NCBI GenBank assembly: GCA_017165825.1
Contig: CM029369.1
Coordinates: 2,121,862 to 2,185,861, forward strand
From: Hepsetus odoe
Taxonomy: Eukaryota > Chordata > Actinopteri > Characiformes > Hepsetidae
Direction: 5' to 3'
DNA: 64,000 nt
The notes beneath the pieces were generated by a model. That model was not told the DNA's origin, made no database searches, and worked only from the letters and a program-made list of their open reading frames with translations. A program made the translations under genes and the position numbers. This document shows positions 31,207 to 42,373 of this stretch, in pieces. Every line of letters begins with the position of its first letter. Position 1 is the first letter of the stretch.

Positions 31207-31212
31207 TATGGG

Positions 31213-31281
31213 GATGTTGTGTGTGTGTGTGTGTGTGTGTGTATAGTGAGCAGTCTTCAGATGATGATGATGATGATGATA
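31213..31281. repeat. (GT)n and (GAT)n microsatellites
   Basis: A GT run at about 31217-31242 and a GAT run at 31259-31281. Confidence 0.9.
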
Positions 31282-31716
31282 AAATATTATTATTAATAAT
31301 GAAAATATTTATTGTTATTGCTATTATTTTATTTAATTATTAGTTTGTCAACTGTTATGTAAACTGTAAATAATTAAACATAGCTAAATTTCTTTAAATA
31401 AGCCAATTTCTTAAAAATAAAAGAAAATCCATAAAGTGGCCAGAATATGTTAAAATGTGAAACATTTATATAAATATATGTAGCAGAGATAATGAGGAAA
31501 GTAATGTGGTACAGAATTCCTGTTTAATTCCAGGTTCAAATGTAAACCGAGCCTAAAACTAAACCCGTTCCAGTTGAAGTCTTCGTGAGACTGAATAATC
31601 CCAACAGAAATAGTCTCAAATATTTTGCCACATTTAATACTTAGTGAAGTTGTTGTATTTAAAGGGTTTTCTTTTTTGTCAAGTGTTAAACATTTACAAG
31701 ACAATAGTCCCGATTT

Positions 31717-31956
31717 GGTGGTGGCCTAGTGGTTCGGGCGTCGGCCACATGATCGGAGGGTCGGGGGTTCGAACCCCTTCCCAATAGGTTGCCCTGAGGT
31801 ACCCTTGAGCAAGGTGCCGTCCCCGTCCCGCTCCTCCCTGCGATGGGCTGGAGACCTGTCCAGGGTGCGTCCCTCGCCCTGTGTGCGCTGGGCTGGACAC
31901 CAGCACTCCCTCGCGACCCCGTTTGGGACAAGTGGCAGAAAATGGATGGATGGATA
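31717..31956 (+). repeat. composite SINE: S1 head with L2-like 3' tail
   Basis: The head is as in S1: GGTGGCCTAGTGGTTCGGGC, the perfect B box GGTTCGAACCCC, GCCCTGAGGTACCCTTGAGC. After GTCCCCGTCCCGCTCCTCCC it switches to GATGGGCTGGAGACCTGTCC, AGGGTGCGTCCCTCGCCC, CTCGCGACCCCGTTTGGGA and a GGATGGATGGATA end. That 3' half is of the kind found at the ends of L2-type fish LINEs. A second copy is at 43189. Confidence 0.85.
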
Positions 31957-31984
31957 GTCCCGATTTGTTATAAGCTTGTTAAGA

Positions 31985-32225
31985 CGTCAACAGACGTCTG
32001 GATGTCCGTCACAGACGCTGTCTGATGTCTGAGGCGTTGTTTTTGTTTGGAGAAGATTTTGGACTAAAACTGAACCCTTTCTTGGTGGAGGGACACAAAG
32101 AAAAGTGATTTAGGACTATTTCACCATCATCACCGTCCCATAGAGACACGTGGAGCTTCACTGGGGGACAGAAAATGCACAGATTTGGGACGTCCTGTCC
32201 TGTTCACCACCACCGGGACGAAATT
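31985..32225 (+). repeat. unnamed dispersed repeat, unsplit copy
   Basis: Matches the blocks at 225-645: AGACGTCTGGATGTCCGTC, ACCGTCCCATAGAGACACG, CACTGGGGGACA, CTGTTCACCACCACC. No coding capacity seen. Confidence 0.55.
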
Positions 32226-32677
32226 GATTTCACATCAAACCCCCTGCGAATGGAATAAAGCTGAGTCACTTAAAAAGAATAATCTTCGGTTAATGAGATG
32301 TAAATGATGATCAGTAATCAAGAAAACTGACTAAGATTTTTTTTTTTTTCTTCATTTGTCAAATTTTATGCCTTGTTTGTCGGTGCAAAAAAAAGTGTGA
32401 AATCAAGTCAATGGATCCGTTTTATTTTTCGCAATCTTTCAAAAAAGTTCACTGCACTGCTTCAAATGATTTGCATCCAATTTTCAACAGATTTTTTGCG
32501 CTTTCGTCTTTAAAGAACAGTGAGAGTAAACAGCCTTTTGAAGCGGACCGGTACCAGCAGTCGGAACGGGTCACTTCCTCTGAGTTTCAGCCGTTTCTCA
32601 GCAGGAGTATGTAATCCATGTGGAGTCCAGAAGGGCCGAACCACGGAGCAACGGCCAGAGCCAAAACACACCAGCAT

Positions 32678-32719
<42 letters not shown>

Positions 32720-33280
32720 TTTGGCTCATCTGTGACTCTACATTCATGCCTCCACGGCTCCAGAGAGTCCATCACTATGCAGATCAGGGAAATGACCTAC
32801 AGTCACGTAGGTCCCTCTTTAACCTTCAGCCGCTCACCTGCAGGTGGGAGCCTCCCAGTCTGGAGCTTTTGGACATTTTTGGGATAAAATCTCCTGAATG
32901 TCATCAAATCGCACAAAAACAGGGCTCTACGTTATTTAATTTAATTAGTTTCTGTTTTAAAGATATGAGGTTCAAGCTTGATCGTCATGGTTACAGTATA
33001 CAGGGAAACCTACAGTGAAATTCGGACCTCTCACAGACCGTAACACTCAAAACATGGACTGAACGCAGCAGTCCTTTTATTCCCTGTCCTTTTATAGCAG
33101 TAGAGTCCTTTTATTTCTAGAGCACATTTAAAAGACAGCATGCGTCACCAAACTGCTGTACGGTAAAATCAATCGAGCCATATTGTTAAAGAAAATGAAA
33201 GTAAAATGAGGGGAAAAAGAAATTGAGAAAGCAGTGAAAGGTCTACTGACACTATAGCACCCCTGTAGTCCTTGCTGAAG
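32226..33280. other. unique sequence with a (CA)n run at 32680-32717
   Basis: Apart from the microsatellite, no element or gene is recognised. Open frames across the CA run are artefacts. Confidence 0.5.
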
Positions 33281-33482
33281 TGAAAGTGAAGTGAGAGTGA
33301 CTGTTGCCATTGTGAAACACCGGACAACACCGCAGACACGGGGATCAGCTATTGAAAACACGCGGGAGCAGTGGTGGGGACGGTACCTTGCTCAAGGGTA
33401 CCTCAGGGCAACCTACCTGTCTGGGATTCGACCCCACGACCTTCTGACCCTGGGGTCAACGCCCTAACCACTGCCCCACCTC
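33281..33482 (-). repeat. S1 SINE, full copy
   Basis: The plus strand reads from the tail GTGAAAGTGAAGTGAGAGTG through GGGGACGGTACCTTGCTCAA and the inverse B box GGGATTCGACCCC to the A-box end CCCTAACCACTGCCCCACC. Confidence 0.88.
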
Positions 33483-33888
33483 TGTCGTTTCTGAAGTCAT
33501 GCTTGGCATGACAGGCTGGTTACCAGGGACTGTGGGACAGTTACGGTGTCCGGGTTGTTCTGCAGGGCATGAAGAACAGCAGCTCTGCCTCACTGGCTAA
33601 TGTGGAGCACTTCCTGTGAAGTTCAAATGACATGAGACACTTTCTCTATTGTTTCCGTCCACACTCGAACCTGTCCATCATTTCTCCTCCCGGTTCTGTA
33701 TCTCTGTCTTTCAGCAAGACATTGTTCCTCCTTTTCTTTCTGTATCTTACTCCTGAGTCTTTTAAACTCTGGTTTATAGTCTGGAGGGAGACGCTGCTGG
33801 TCTGGACTGCTTTATTTATTTCACCAACATAATGAAGAAGCTGTGATTTCCTGCAGCCCATTCAAGCACCGGTTTATGACCACTTTCT
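33483..33888. other. unique sequence, no gene confirmed
   Basis: A minus-strand frame at 33646-33861 (71 codons, MGCRKSQLLHYVGEINKAVQ...) has no family that I recognise and no splice context. I do not call it a gene. Confidence 0.3.
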
Positions 33889-33889
33889 G

Positions 33890-34112
33890 GGGCAGCGGCG
33901 GTCTGGTGGTTAGGCAGTTGTCCCCAGAATCAGGAAATCGTGGGTTCGAAATCCCAGACCAGTAGGTTGTCCTGAGGTACCCTTGAACATCACTGCTCCC
34001 CGGGCGCTTTCAACCGCTGCCCCCTGCTGCGCGGTGTGTGTGGATTAAATAGAGGTGTAATTTGATTGTGGTTCACTGGGAGCTGTGTCGAGAAAATGGT
34101 CACTTTCATTTT
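33890..34112 (+). repeat. S1 SINE, full copy
   Basis: A box GGCAGCGGCGGTCTGGTGG, B box GGGTTCGAAATCCC, CCCCCTGCTGCGCGGTGTGT and the tail GGTCACTTTCATTTTT. The GCAAGGTACC step is shortened. Confidence 0.88.
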
Positions 34113-34314
34113 TTTTCTGGTTTTACTGCTCAGTTTGTGGTTCATGTAGTATTGAATCATCGTCAGCCATGAGCACTGCAAACAGTGAAGCACAACTTTC
34201 CTCCAAAACCTTCAAAACAGGAGAAAACCTCAAACTACACACGCGTGGACAGTAATACACACCATCAAACGGAGACAGTCACTACAACACAATCGGACAG
34301 ATTACAGAACAGAG

Positions 34315-34512
34315 GATGGTACCGAGTGCGAGTAGGGAGGACGGTACCGAGTGCGAGTAGGGAGGACGGTACCGAGTGCGAGCACAGAAGCTGGTAATGA
34401 GTCTGAGTTCGGAGGACAGTACCGAGTCTGAGTATGGAAGCCGGTAATGAGACGGAGTACGGAAGATGGTAATGAGTCTGAGTTCAGAGGACGGTACCGA
34501 GTATCAGCAGGT
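34315..34512. repeat. 25-bp minisatellite (KpnI-type unit)
   Basis: About eight units of the form GGTACCGAGTGCGAGTAGGG plus AGGAC; the first three are nearly identical and later ones carry GGTAATGAGTCTGAG. Confidence 0.9.
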
Positions 34513-35100
34513 GATTAAAAAGTGCAACCTCTAGAGGACAATCAACAAAGGAGGCTCAATCAAACCAAACATCTGGGTCGTACATGGGACATTTATGGGA
34601 TTATTTATATATATATATATATTTTTTTTCTGCCTAATTTGTTCAACTTTGTTAATTGTGTCTGCTGGTGGATCTGTCTATCTGTGCAGCTGAAACATGA
34701 GCAATGTCCCTCTGGATCAATTAAGGTTTCTGTGGTTTACCATCACAGAGAGAATGGCATTATGGGTACTGTAGTTCTGCTTTCTGTCCTCTGATACTCT
34801 GCTGCTCTGTACAGTCTACTGTTTTGAACAGAGATGTAGAGAGTAAATGGGGGGAAAAAAAACTATTAAAAACTCGGTACAGATACTCAAGGAATGAAGT
34901 ATTTGTACTTTTTAACTTCCCATCTCTCTCTTCTAACCGCTGTTAAAAATCTGGCTCCATTAAAACCCACCACCTGGTTGTTCTTTGGAGAAAGATTTCT
35001 GTAGATGAGAGACGAGTGAGGATTTTATGCTCCACATATTGTAAACATTTTAGACTACAAAGTTGATCTAGAAGCTTTATATAAAATCAGTCGCAATAAC
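34513..35100. other. unique AT-rich sequence
   Basis: A short TA run lies at about 34606-34621. No gene or element recognised. Confidence 0.45.
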
Positions 35101-35110
35101 AATGTGGAAC

Positions 35111-35480
35111 TACTTCTTCTTCTTCTTCTTCTTCTTCTTTTGGCTGCTCCCATTTAGGAGTCGCCATAGTGGATCAACCATCTCTATTTCTTCCGGTCCT
35201 CTGCTTCTTCCTCCTTCAAACCGATCACCTGCATGTCCTCTCTCACCACGTCCATAAACCTCCTCTTTGGTCTTTCTCTTCTCCTCTTTCCTGGCAGCTC
35301 CATCTTGAAGATCTTCCTTCCAATATAATCTTCGTCTCTCCTCTGGACATGTCCAAACCAATGCAACCTTGCTTCTCTCACTTTGTCCCCAAAACGTCCA
35401 ACCTGATCTGTCTCTAATGTACTGATTTCTAATCCTGTCCAGCCTCGTCACACCCAACAAAAATCTCAGCATCAAATAAT
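35111..35480 (-). mobile_element. RTE-like LINE 3' end with target duplication
   Basis: The minus strand encodes the C-terminal part of a LINE: LGVTRLDRIRNQYIRDRSG, HWFGHVQRRDEDYIGRKI, KMELPGKRRRERPKRRFM, DVVREDMQVIG, then the 3' end with AAATGGGAGCAGCCAAAAG and GAA triplets. AATGTGGAAC occurs at both sides (35101-35110 and 35481-35490), a perfect 10-bp target-site duplication. The frame is broken upstream of FGHVQ. It lies head to head with the next fragment. Confidence 0.85.
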
Positions 35481-35514
35481 AATGTGGAACAAATTAGAAA
35501 ATGAAAAATACATA

Positions 35515-35915
35515 GACAGCAAGAGTGAAAGTGAAGATTTACAGGACGGTAGTGAGACCAGCTATGTTATATGGGTTAGAGATGGTCGTGCTGATTAAAA
35601 GACAGGTGGTAAAGCTGGAGATGTCAGAGTTAAGGATGGTGAGATTTGGAGGGACGAAGATGGACAGAATAAGTATATTAGAGGGAAAGCTCAGATTGGA
35701 CAGTTGGGAGACAAAGTGAGACTGTTGGTTTGGACATGTCCAGAGGAGAGACGGGGTGTTTTTCAGGAGGAGGATGTTGAAGATGGAGCTGCCAGCAAAG
35801 AGGAAAAAAGAAAGGACAAAGAGGAGGTTAATGGATGTGGCAAGAGAGGACATGCTGGGGGACAGCATGTTGCAGAGGATCGGAAGACATGGAGATGGAT
35901 GATCAGCTGTTGAGA
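35515..35915 (+). mobile_element. RTE-like LINE fragment, C-terminal region
   Basis: Encodes KIYRTVVRPAMLYGLEMVVL, KRQVVKLEMSELRMVRFGG, GDKVRLLVWTCPEERRGVF (shifted frame) and EDRKTWRWMISC. Frames change near 35700, so it is decayed. It overlaps the neighbouring minus-strand fragment in content, so the two are separate insertions and not one twin-primed element. Confidence 0.85.
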
Positions 35916-36059
35916 CCCCTAACAAAGAAGGGTTATCCTAAACCCTCAGCGTAATGGTCAAAGCACCTCGACTCTTCTTCACTGTCCTCGGTTCCGTCCC
36001 CCCTGAAGAGCCCATGTCCCAGCTGAGTCCTAAGCTGGACGTCTGGATGTTCTTCTGCA

Positions 36060-36420
36060 GCGCTTTGACAGGCTGCTGCCTGGCTGATTGAATGACCGGT
36101 TCTGATTAGCGCACTGAAGTAATTAACACCGCTCCATGCGGATTATTAAGCACTACTTAGCGGAGGTTAATTAATTGCACTGTTCTAATTGCGATGTAAA
36201 TTAAAACTGAAAAAACACAATGACTGTTTCCCGTGGAGTGTAATCAGTCAAAGCCATGCGAGACAAAGAAGCGGGAAAAAATAAATAAAAAGACTGAACT
36301 CCAGCAGCCGTCTGCGGTGCAGCGAGGACGTGTTTCTGAACAGCAGATGCTGACGCGTCAATCACCGTTTGAATTTCCATCACTCCTCAGTGACTGACAG
36401 GCGAGGCAGACGGCAGAAAT
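36060..36420. other. AT-rich block with homeodomain-type sites, candidate enhancer
   Basis: Contains TAATTA at 36120-36125, TTAATTAATT at 36167-36176, GGATTATTAAG at 36140 and CTAATTGCG near 36184. No repeat motif. Role is inferred from motif density only. Confidence 0.35.
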
Positions 36421-36482
36421 GGAGTTCGGTACCGAGATGTCCCGATGTTGGAGCCTGTCCATAAACCAGGGCGTTACAGAGA

Positions 36483-36710
36483 AAGTGAGTGAAAGTGACT
36501 ATTTGTCATTGTGAACTCTGCGTGCAGTGAACCACAACCAAATACGTCCCACCCACACACACCGTCCAGCAGGGGGCAGAGATATCCAGCACCGGGGAGC
36601 AATGATGGGGTCGGTACCTTGCTCAAGGTGACATCAAAGGGAGCCTACTGGTCCAGGATTTAATCCTGGGGTCTTGGCCCTAAAGACTAGATCTTCACCT
36701 CCCCTCCATG
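36483..36710 (-). repeat. S1 SINE, full copy
   Basis: Plus-strand order: GTGAGTGAAAGTGACTATTT, ACACACCGTCCAGCAGGGGG, GATGGGGTCGGTACCTTGCT, a damaged B box and the A-box end. Confidence 0.87.
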
Positions 36711-37086
36711 CTAGAAGACACTTGCTGGTTTTCCTGGTGCAGATGATCTTCAGCAGGCACGCCGTCTCTGGTCTGGCTATAAGCTTCGGCGTTTCTAGTC
36801 TGGCTACATGTTTTGGTGTCACATCACTGTTTTCTGATGCTTTTAGTGGTCAGTAGGGGGCAGCGTCCACACAAGCTACATTTCAGAAGCTCAGGTACTG
36901 CTGAGCTTTCTGCTGAAGGGCCAGAACAAAGCTCCACCCCAAGACTGACCATGGAAACACTTACGTATGACTGGGGCATCGCTTACCGACCCATATACTG
37001 ATCCCATAAACACACGGGCATGTTCTATAGAAGACATTTCTGTTTTTGTCCTTTTAGGCTGAAATGAGTCTGGGTGTTGGGAAGGT

Positions 37087-37087
37087 G

Positions 37088-37120
<33 letters not shown>

Positions 37121-37150
37121 TCTCTCTCTCTGTCTCTCTCTCTCTCTCTC
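37087..37150. repeat. (GT)n then (CT)n microsatellite
   Basis: A GT run to 37119 followed by a CT run. Confidence 0.95.
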
Positions 37151-37177
37151 AGTATATATATTTCTCTTTCTCTCTAG

Positions 37178-37438
37178 GGGCAGCGGTGGCCTAGTGGTTA
37201 AGGAGTCGCCCCGCATCGGAGAATTGTGGGTTCCATTCTGTCACCAGTAGTTTGCTCTGAGGTACCCTTGAGCAAGGTACCGTCCCCGTCACTGCTCCCC
37301 GGGCGCTTTCAATAGCTGCCCACTGCTGCACGGTGTTTGTGTGCATGGGTTAAAAGCAGAGGTCGAATTTCGTTGTGGTTCACTGTGTGCTGTGCCGTGA
37401 CCTCGCAATGACAAGGGTTGTCACTTTCACTTTTTCAC
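37178..37438 (+). repeat. S1 SINE, full copy
   Basis: A box GGCAGCGGTGGCCTAGTGG, B box GGGTTCCATTCTG, GAGCAAGGTACCGTCCCCGT, CACTGCTGCACGGTGTTTGT, tail TTGTCACTTTCACTTTTTCA. It is inserted in a pyrimidine-rich region. Confidence 0.93.
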
Positions 37439-37444
37439 TATGGC

Positions 37445-37459
37445 TCTCTCTCTGAGTGA

Positions 37460-37495
<36 letters not shown>

Positions 37496-37690
37496 CTCTC
37501 TTTTACTGTATATTTCTCTGACTCTCTGTCTCTCTCTGTCTGTCTGTCTCTTTCTCTCACTGTATATTTCTCTCGCTTTTTCTGCCTCTCTCTCTTTTAC
37601 TCTCTGTCTGTCTGTCTCTCTCTCACAGTGATATATATTTCTCTCTCTGTATTTCTCCCTCTCCCTCTCTCTCTCTCTTTCTCTCTGATT
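37445..37690. repeat. (TA)n run and CT-rich simple repeat
   Basis: A TA run lies at 37465-37493, then TCTCTG/TCTCTC repeats with TATATTTCTCT recurring. Confidence 0.9.
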
Positions 37691-37789
37691 GGTTTGAACT
37701 CTGTGACCCCTCTTAGGCCTCCTGTAATTATTTAAAGGCCCCATCAAGCCTGGAGGGGGGCGGGACTGATGGACAGCCATCAGTCAAAA

Positions 37790-38280
37790 CGTACCAATAA
37801 AAACAGACCAGTACCAATAAACGAGATGCTCGTTACTGGGCTCGTTAAAGCCATTTCCCAATCTGCCCAAATTAATTTCTGCCAAGTAATGGCTTCGAAA
37901 AAAATCCTTCCCAGTCTAATAACTCATCTCTGTTTAACAGCCACGGTTTCAACCGAAGAGCTGAAGTTTAATCCACGCTTCACCCTGCTGTGGCTGTTCT
38001 GATGAGAAGCAGCAATAAATGTAAAGAAATTGATTCTTTCTGTGATTCAGCAATAACTTCTCATCAACACCCGATTAGGGGCAATACGGAGACGCTCCAG
38101 TCTGGAAATGATGTCTCATCGTCCATCATACCTGTTTGTCTTCTGCAAATGAGTCTTGTTGTTTCTCAGAGGCTGAGCTGTTGTTGAGGAGCCACGCTGC
38201 CCACAGGCTTCATCACCGATCCGATTACCGAGCACCGCAGGGTCACCCACATAATCAGCATTTCAACCAATTCATTTCAT
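37790..38280. other. unique block, candidate conserved noncoding DNA
   Basis: Non-repetitive, no long frame, no transposon motif. It includes AATTAATTTCTGCCAAGTAA and CGATTAGGGGCAATACGG. Confidence 0.35.
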
Positions 38281-38459
38281 GCTAATTTGTTTTTGGACTC
38301 CCTCTTCCTCCTTCCCTCCCTCTCTCCGTCCCCCTCTGGTCTCCAGCGTGTCCACTGATCTCGACCGGAGGCTGAGAGACTGACCTCTGCAAGGAGGAAC
38401 CAGAAATAAGCTTAGGCACTTTTCTGGGCGTCCACGTTTTAGAGACCGACACTGAAACA

Positions 38460-38895
38460 TTTGCAGTAATTAACGAATAATTTATTGTAGTTATTAAAAT
38501 AAACGTTTAGTCGATATGAAGTCATTTTATTTGAGTGGTTACCGAGATACATTTGTAGCAGATGTGAAATAGTTCATTGTAGATTCTGTTATTTACTAAA
38601 ATAAACTCAATGGAAAGTAAATATTGAATAATTGATAGTGGCTGAAATTTTTATTTGTGCTAAATTCACAGCAGACACGGAATAATTTGTAGTCGTTACA
38701 GAATAATTAACCTGGTTAATTTAGTTAATTTAGTTCAAGTTAATTTAGAGTAGATACTGTTTAATACTAATTAAGTACATAGTATTAGATACTGAATTGA
38801 TGGTCATTACTGCATAATTTGCAGTAGATACAGAATTTGTAATAAATACTGAATAATAATTGAATAATTACTGAATAATTACTGAATACATTATA
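38460..38895. repeat. degenerate AT-rich repeat (about 18-25 bp)
   Basis: Recurring GTAGATACTGAATAATT-like and CTGAATAATTA motifs, clearest at 38830-38890. Confidence 0.55.
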
Positions 38896-39037
38896 GCAGC
38901 TTGGCAGGTGCAGCAGGAAGTTAAAGTGAATGTTGAACGTGTTCTACTCTCTTCTTAAAAAAAAAAACCAACTGTTGTACTGTTCTTGTATTTATACCCG
39001 AACATTTCTCTACGAAAGAGAGGAAACAAAACACTGA

Positions 39038-39165
39038 ACTACCCTTGAGCAAGGTACCGTCCCCATCACTGCTCCCTGGGTGCTGGACGGTGTGTGTGTG
39101 TGTTAAATACAGAAAATGTATTTGGTTGTGGGCCACTGGGACAAATAGTCACTTTCACTTTCACT
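39038..39165 (+). repeat. S1 SINE copy, 5' truncated
   Basis: Starts at CTACCCTTGAGCAAGGTACC and ends AGTCACTTTCACTTTCACT. The tRNA-like head is missing. Confidence 0.85.
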
Positions 39166-39229
39166 AAAAGAAAAAGAAAAAACAATAAACGGATATTATC
39201 TGGATGATGTGGTGTGTAGTGTACACAGG

Positions 39230-39745
39230 TTTCCACCAGTTCTAGATATGTTACACACCATAGAGCAGAAGTGTAAGCTGGTTTAGTTAGTTCTAGATAT
39301 GTCACTGACTAGAGAGATACAGTGTAAGCAACTTTCAGTTGGTTCTAGATATCTCACTGACTTTAGAACCCTAATGTAAGCAGCTTTCAGTCAGTTCTAG
39401 ATATGTCAGTCAGTCACTCTACAGCCACAGTCCAAGCAGTCTGGATGTCCAACTGTAATGTTATGTTTCAGTCAGTTCTAGATCCACCACTGACTACAGA
39501 TCTGTAGTTTAAGCAGGTTTCAGTCCATTCTAGATATGTCACAGACTATAGAACTTTAGGCGGCAGTTCTAGATAAGTCACTATTAGATACTCTAGATCC
39601 ACAGTCTAAGCAGTCTGGGTGTGGTATACTGTAATGTAAGCAGGTGTCAGTCGGTTCTAGATATGTCACTGACCTTAGAACTGTAGTGTAAGCAGGTTCC
39701 AGTCAGTTCTAGATAGGTCACTTTCTATAAAACTGTAGTATTTAC
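39230..39745. repeat. degenerate minisatellite, unit about 52 bp
   Basis: About ten units containing AGTTCTAGATATGTCACTGA, then CTGTAGTGTAAGCAG and TTTCAGTCAG. Confidence 0.85.
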
Positions 39746-39829
39746 TGACCATCGAGTTGTACTGTAACCAGCCATCAGCCAGTTATGGTGCCTCGTCTCA
39801 TCACGATGCCTCGTCCTTGACCAATAGAG

Positions 39830-40110
39830 ACTACTGTCTCACTGTCCCCTGTCTCACTGTCTCACTGTCCCCGGTCCCCCTGTCCCACTGTCACCCTGTC
39901 TCACTGTCCCCTGTCTCACTGTCTCACTGTCCCCGGTCCCCCTGTCCCACTGTCACCCTGTCTCACTGTCCCCTGTCTCACTGTCCCCGGTCCCCCTGTC
40001 TCACTGTCCCCTGTCTCACTGTCCCCGGTCCCCCTGTCCCACTGTCTCACTGTCCCCTGTCCCACTGTCCCCCTGTCTCACTGTCCCCTGTCTCCCTGTC
40101 CCCTACTTTG
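39830..40110. repeat. CTGTCTCACTGTCCC minisatellite
   Basis: CTGTCTCACTGTCCC and CGGTCCCCCTGTCCCACTG alternate; a longer unit of roughly 60 bp is visible at 39849-39990. The 190-codon frame over it is a repeat translation. Confidence 0.92.
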
Positions 40111-40405
40111 ACTCTTTGTTTTAGACATGAGTCCACAAATTGTTTTTTACTAACAAAAGCTGGACTCTTCCGTTTTTTGCTGGAGAACTTTAGCGTGCGG
40201 CTGAATGATCGGCCCCTGTCCGGCGTGTGTGTTCGTCTTTGTGTGTATGATAGAGGGCGTGTGTGTGTGTGTGTGTGTGTGCGCTGCTGTCAGGTTAGAG
40301 CTGTCTTTCTCTCTGTCCAGCTCATCTGACCGCCTGCTGGGTCGGTGGCCTCTGCGCTCACACACTCTTTAATATTTCACCACACGCAGCGCCAGCCATA
40401 TGTCC

Positions 40406-40408
<3 letters not shown>

Positions 40409-40453
<45 letters not shown>

Positions 40454-40462
40454 ACACACTCA

Positions 40463-40493
<31 letters not shown>
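40409..40493. repeat. (CA)n microsatellite
   Basis: A CA run with a few CT interruptions. Confidence 0.97.
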
Positions 40494-40496
<3 letters not shown>

Positions 40497-40597
40497 CTAA
40501 CCTTATGAATTATGAATCTGTAATGCACTCCTAATATTTGGAGGAGACAGAATGTGCCTATAGCTCTGCTGCTCGACTGTATTTTAAGAAGCTGCCA

Positions 40598-40992
40598 CTT
40601 TTCTTTTCTTTTCTTTTCTTTTCTTTTCTTTTCTCACCTTGACCACATAGGAATTTCACTTCGGGCTACTCACTTGCACCCTCTCCCTCCTTCTCTCATC
40701 TCCATCCCTCTCTTTTTTTGCCTTCCTCTCTCCTTCACACTACCTTTCTCACTCCCTATGCATTTTCCTCTTTCTCTTTTTTTCTTTCATTCCATCTCTT
40801 TTTTTTCTTTCCCTTTCTCTATATCTCACTCACACTTTTTCTATCCCTCTCTTTCAGTCTGCTATTCTATCACTCTCTCACCCTTTCTTTCACTCATTTT
40901 CTCTCTCTTTCTCCCTGCCGTCTATCTCTTTATACCTGCTGTGGTTCTCTCTATTCTCTTTCCTTCGCTTTTCTCTCTGTCCCGCTTTCCCT

Positions 40993-41039
<47 letters not shown>

Positions 41040-41160
41040 TATCCAGTTCATTCACTCTGTCTCTTACTCTCCTCCCAGCTTACCTGTCTATCTTTTTAGC
41101 ATTTACTCTCTCTCTCTCTCTCTCTCTCTCTGTGTCCACCTTCTCTTTATGTCTCCCTGA
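40598..41160. repeat. TTTTC repeat and pyrimidine-rich tract
   Basis: TTTTC pentamers to 40634, then CT-rich sequence with a pure CT run at about 40998-41034 and 41108-41131. The two 181-codon frames (S, L and F rich) are artefacts. Confidence 0.9.
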
Positions 41161-41357
41161 ATGTCCTGGCACCGTGTCCTCTTCAGCACTGGTAGAATTC
41201 AGTTTTTGTTTTGTTTTGTTTCCTCTTCGTGCTGATTGGTCGAGTTTGCTCTGCTCCTGTTAAGCATAAATATCCATCGACACGCTGCGAGGACTCGGAG
41301 CCATATTTCATAATTTTCTCCCCGTTTTCCCCAGATACCCCAAACAAATCTGTTTTC

Positions 41358-41362
<5 letters not shown>

Positions 41363-41404
<42 letters not shown>
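41363..41404. repeat. (AC)n microsatellite
   Basis: A pure AC run. Confidence 0.97.
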
Positions 41405-41407
<3 letters not shown>

Positions 41408-41539
41408 CCTGGTGATGCTACATGGAGGAGAAGAGCACTTCATTAACTCTAATGAAGGGCTAAATAAACATAGAGATCACTCTTTCATTAATGTTAGTTA
41501 TTATTTAAATATTAGCGAATGAAACACACAGGAAATCAC

Positions 41540-41825
41540 TCTTTACTGGATTAATGGTTCCACACACCTGTCCAGCCTGATCACACACATCCTGAACTTC
41601 TCTCACACACTTCTCTGTAGCACCAGACTTCCTCATACAGAACCACAACTCCTCTCTAGACACTCTGTCATCTGCTTTCTCCAAGTCCACAAAGACACAA
41701 TGCAGCTCCTTCTGACCTTCTCTGTTCTTCTCCATCAACACCCTCAGAGCATCTGTGCTGCTCCTTCTTGGCATGAAACCACGCTGCTTTTCATTAATCC
41801 TCACCTCTTTTCTTCACCTGTTTCC
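41540..41825 (-). mobile_element. RTE-like LINE fragment, reverse transcriptase part
   Basis: The minus strand encodes RINEKQRGFMPRRSSTDALR, LMEKNREGQKELHCVFVDLE, KADDRVSREELWFCMRKSG and VREVQDVCDQ. The D in VDLEKA is the first RT catalytic position; the following KAYDRV of the family is KADDRV here. Only this part of the element remains. Confidence 0.85.
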
Positions 41826-41957
41826 ACTACACTTGGTGCTAATATTCTACAGAAATTCCATTCAGAAAGGCTTGTGACAATTAGCATTGTTGCAACAGAA
41901 TAAAAAAAGAAAATGCATTATTAGTGCTACCAGATTCAGTGCTGTGCAGAATAAATA

Positions 41958-42277
41958 CAGTACCGTGCAAAAGTTTTAGGCAGGTGTGAAAAAACACTGT
42001 AAACAGAACGCTTTCAGAAATGGAAGTGTTGATCATTTATTTTCATCAATCAACAAAATGCAGTGAATGAACAAAAGAGAATCTAAATCACATCAATATT
42101 TGGTGTGACCACCTTTTGCCTACAGAACAGCATCAGTTCTTCTAGGTACACTCGCTCACAGTTTTTGAAGGAACTCGGCCGGTCGGTCGTTCCAAACACG
42201 ACTGTGTTTCTCCTCCGTGTGACGTTGATGATCATCATACCTGTTTGGTAAAACTGGTTGATCATACCTATAATCAG
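41958..42277 (+). mobile_element. Tc1/mariner-type MITE, left half
   Basis: Begins CAGTACCGTGCAAAAGTTTT after TA (41956-41957), then AGTGAATGAACAAAAGAGAA and ATCAATATTTGGTGTGACCA. It shares with 18847-19167 the same internal deletion junction (GACTGTGTTTCTCCTC). The right half is replaced by a SINE. Confidence 0.85.
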
Positions 42278-42278
42278 C

Positions 42279-42373
42279 GGCAGCGGTGACAGGTGCAGTA
42301 CCTTGCTCAAGGGAACCTCAGGGCAACCTGCTGGTCTCGGATTCAACCCCTACTGATCTTGAGGCCCGATCTC
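42279..42373 (-). repeat. S1 SINE fragment
   Basis: Contains GTACCTTGCTCAAGGGAACC, TCAGGGCAACCTGCTGGTCT and the inverse B box GGATTCAACCCC. It abuts the truncated MITE. Confidence 0.8.

Noticed and set aside
35111..35915. Single twin-primed LINE insertion
   Set aside because: The two opposite fragments cover the same part of the LINE, and only the minus-strand one is bounded by the target duplication.
40554..41263. Two 181-codon hydrophobic frames that look like membrane proteins
   Set aside because: They come from the pyrimidine-rich tract; the same low-complexity pattern appears in two frames.
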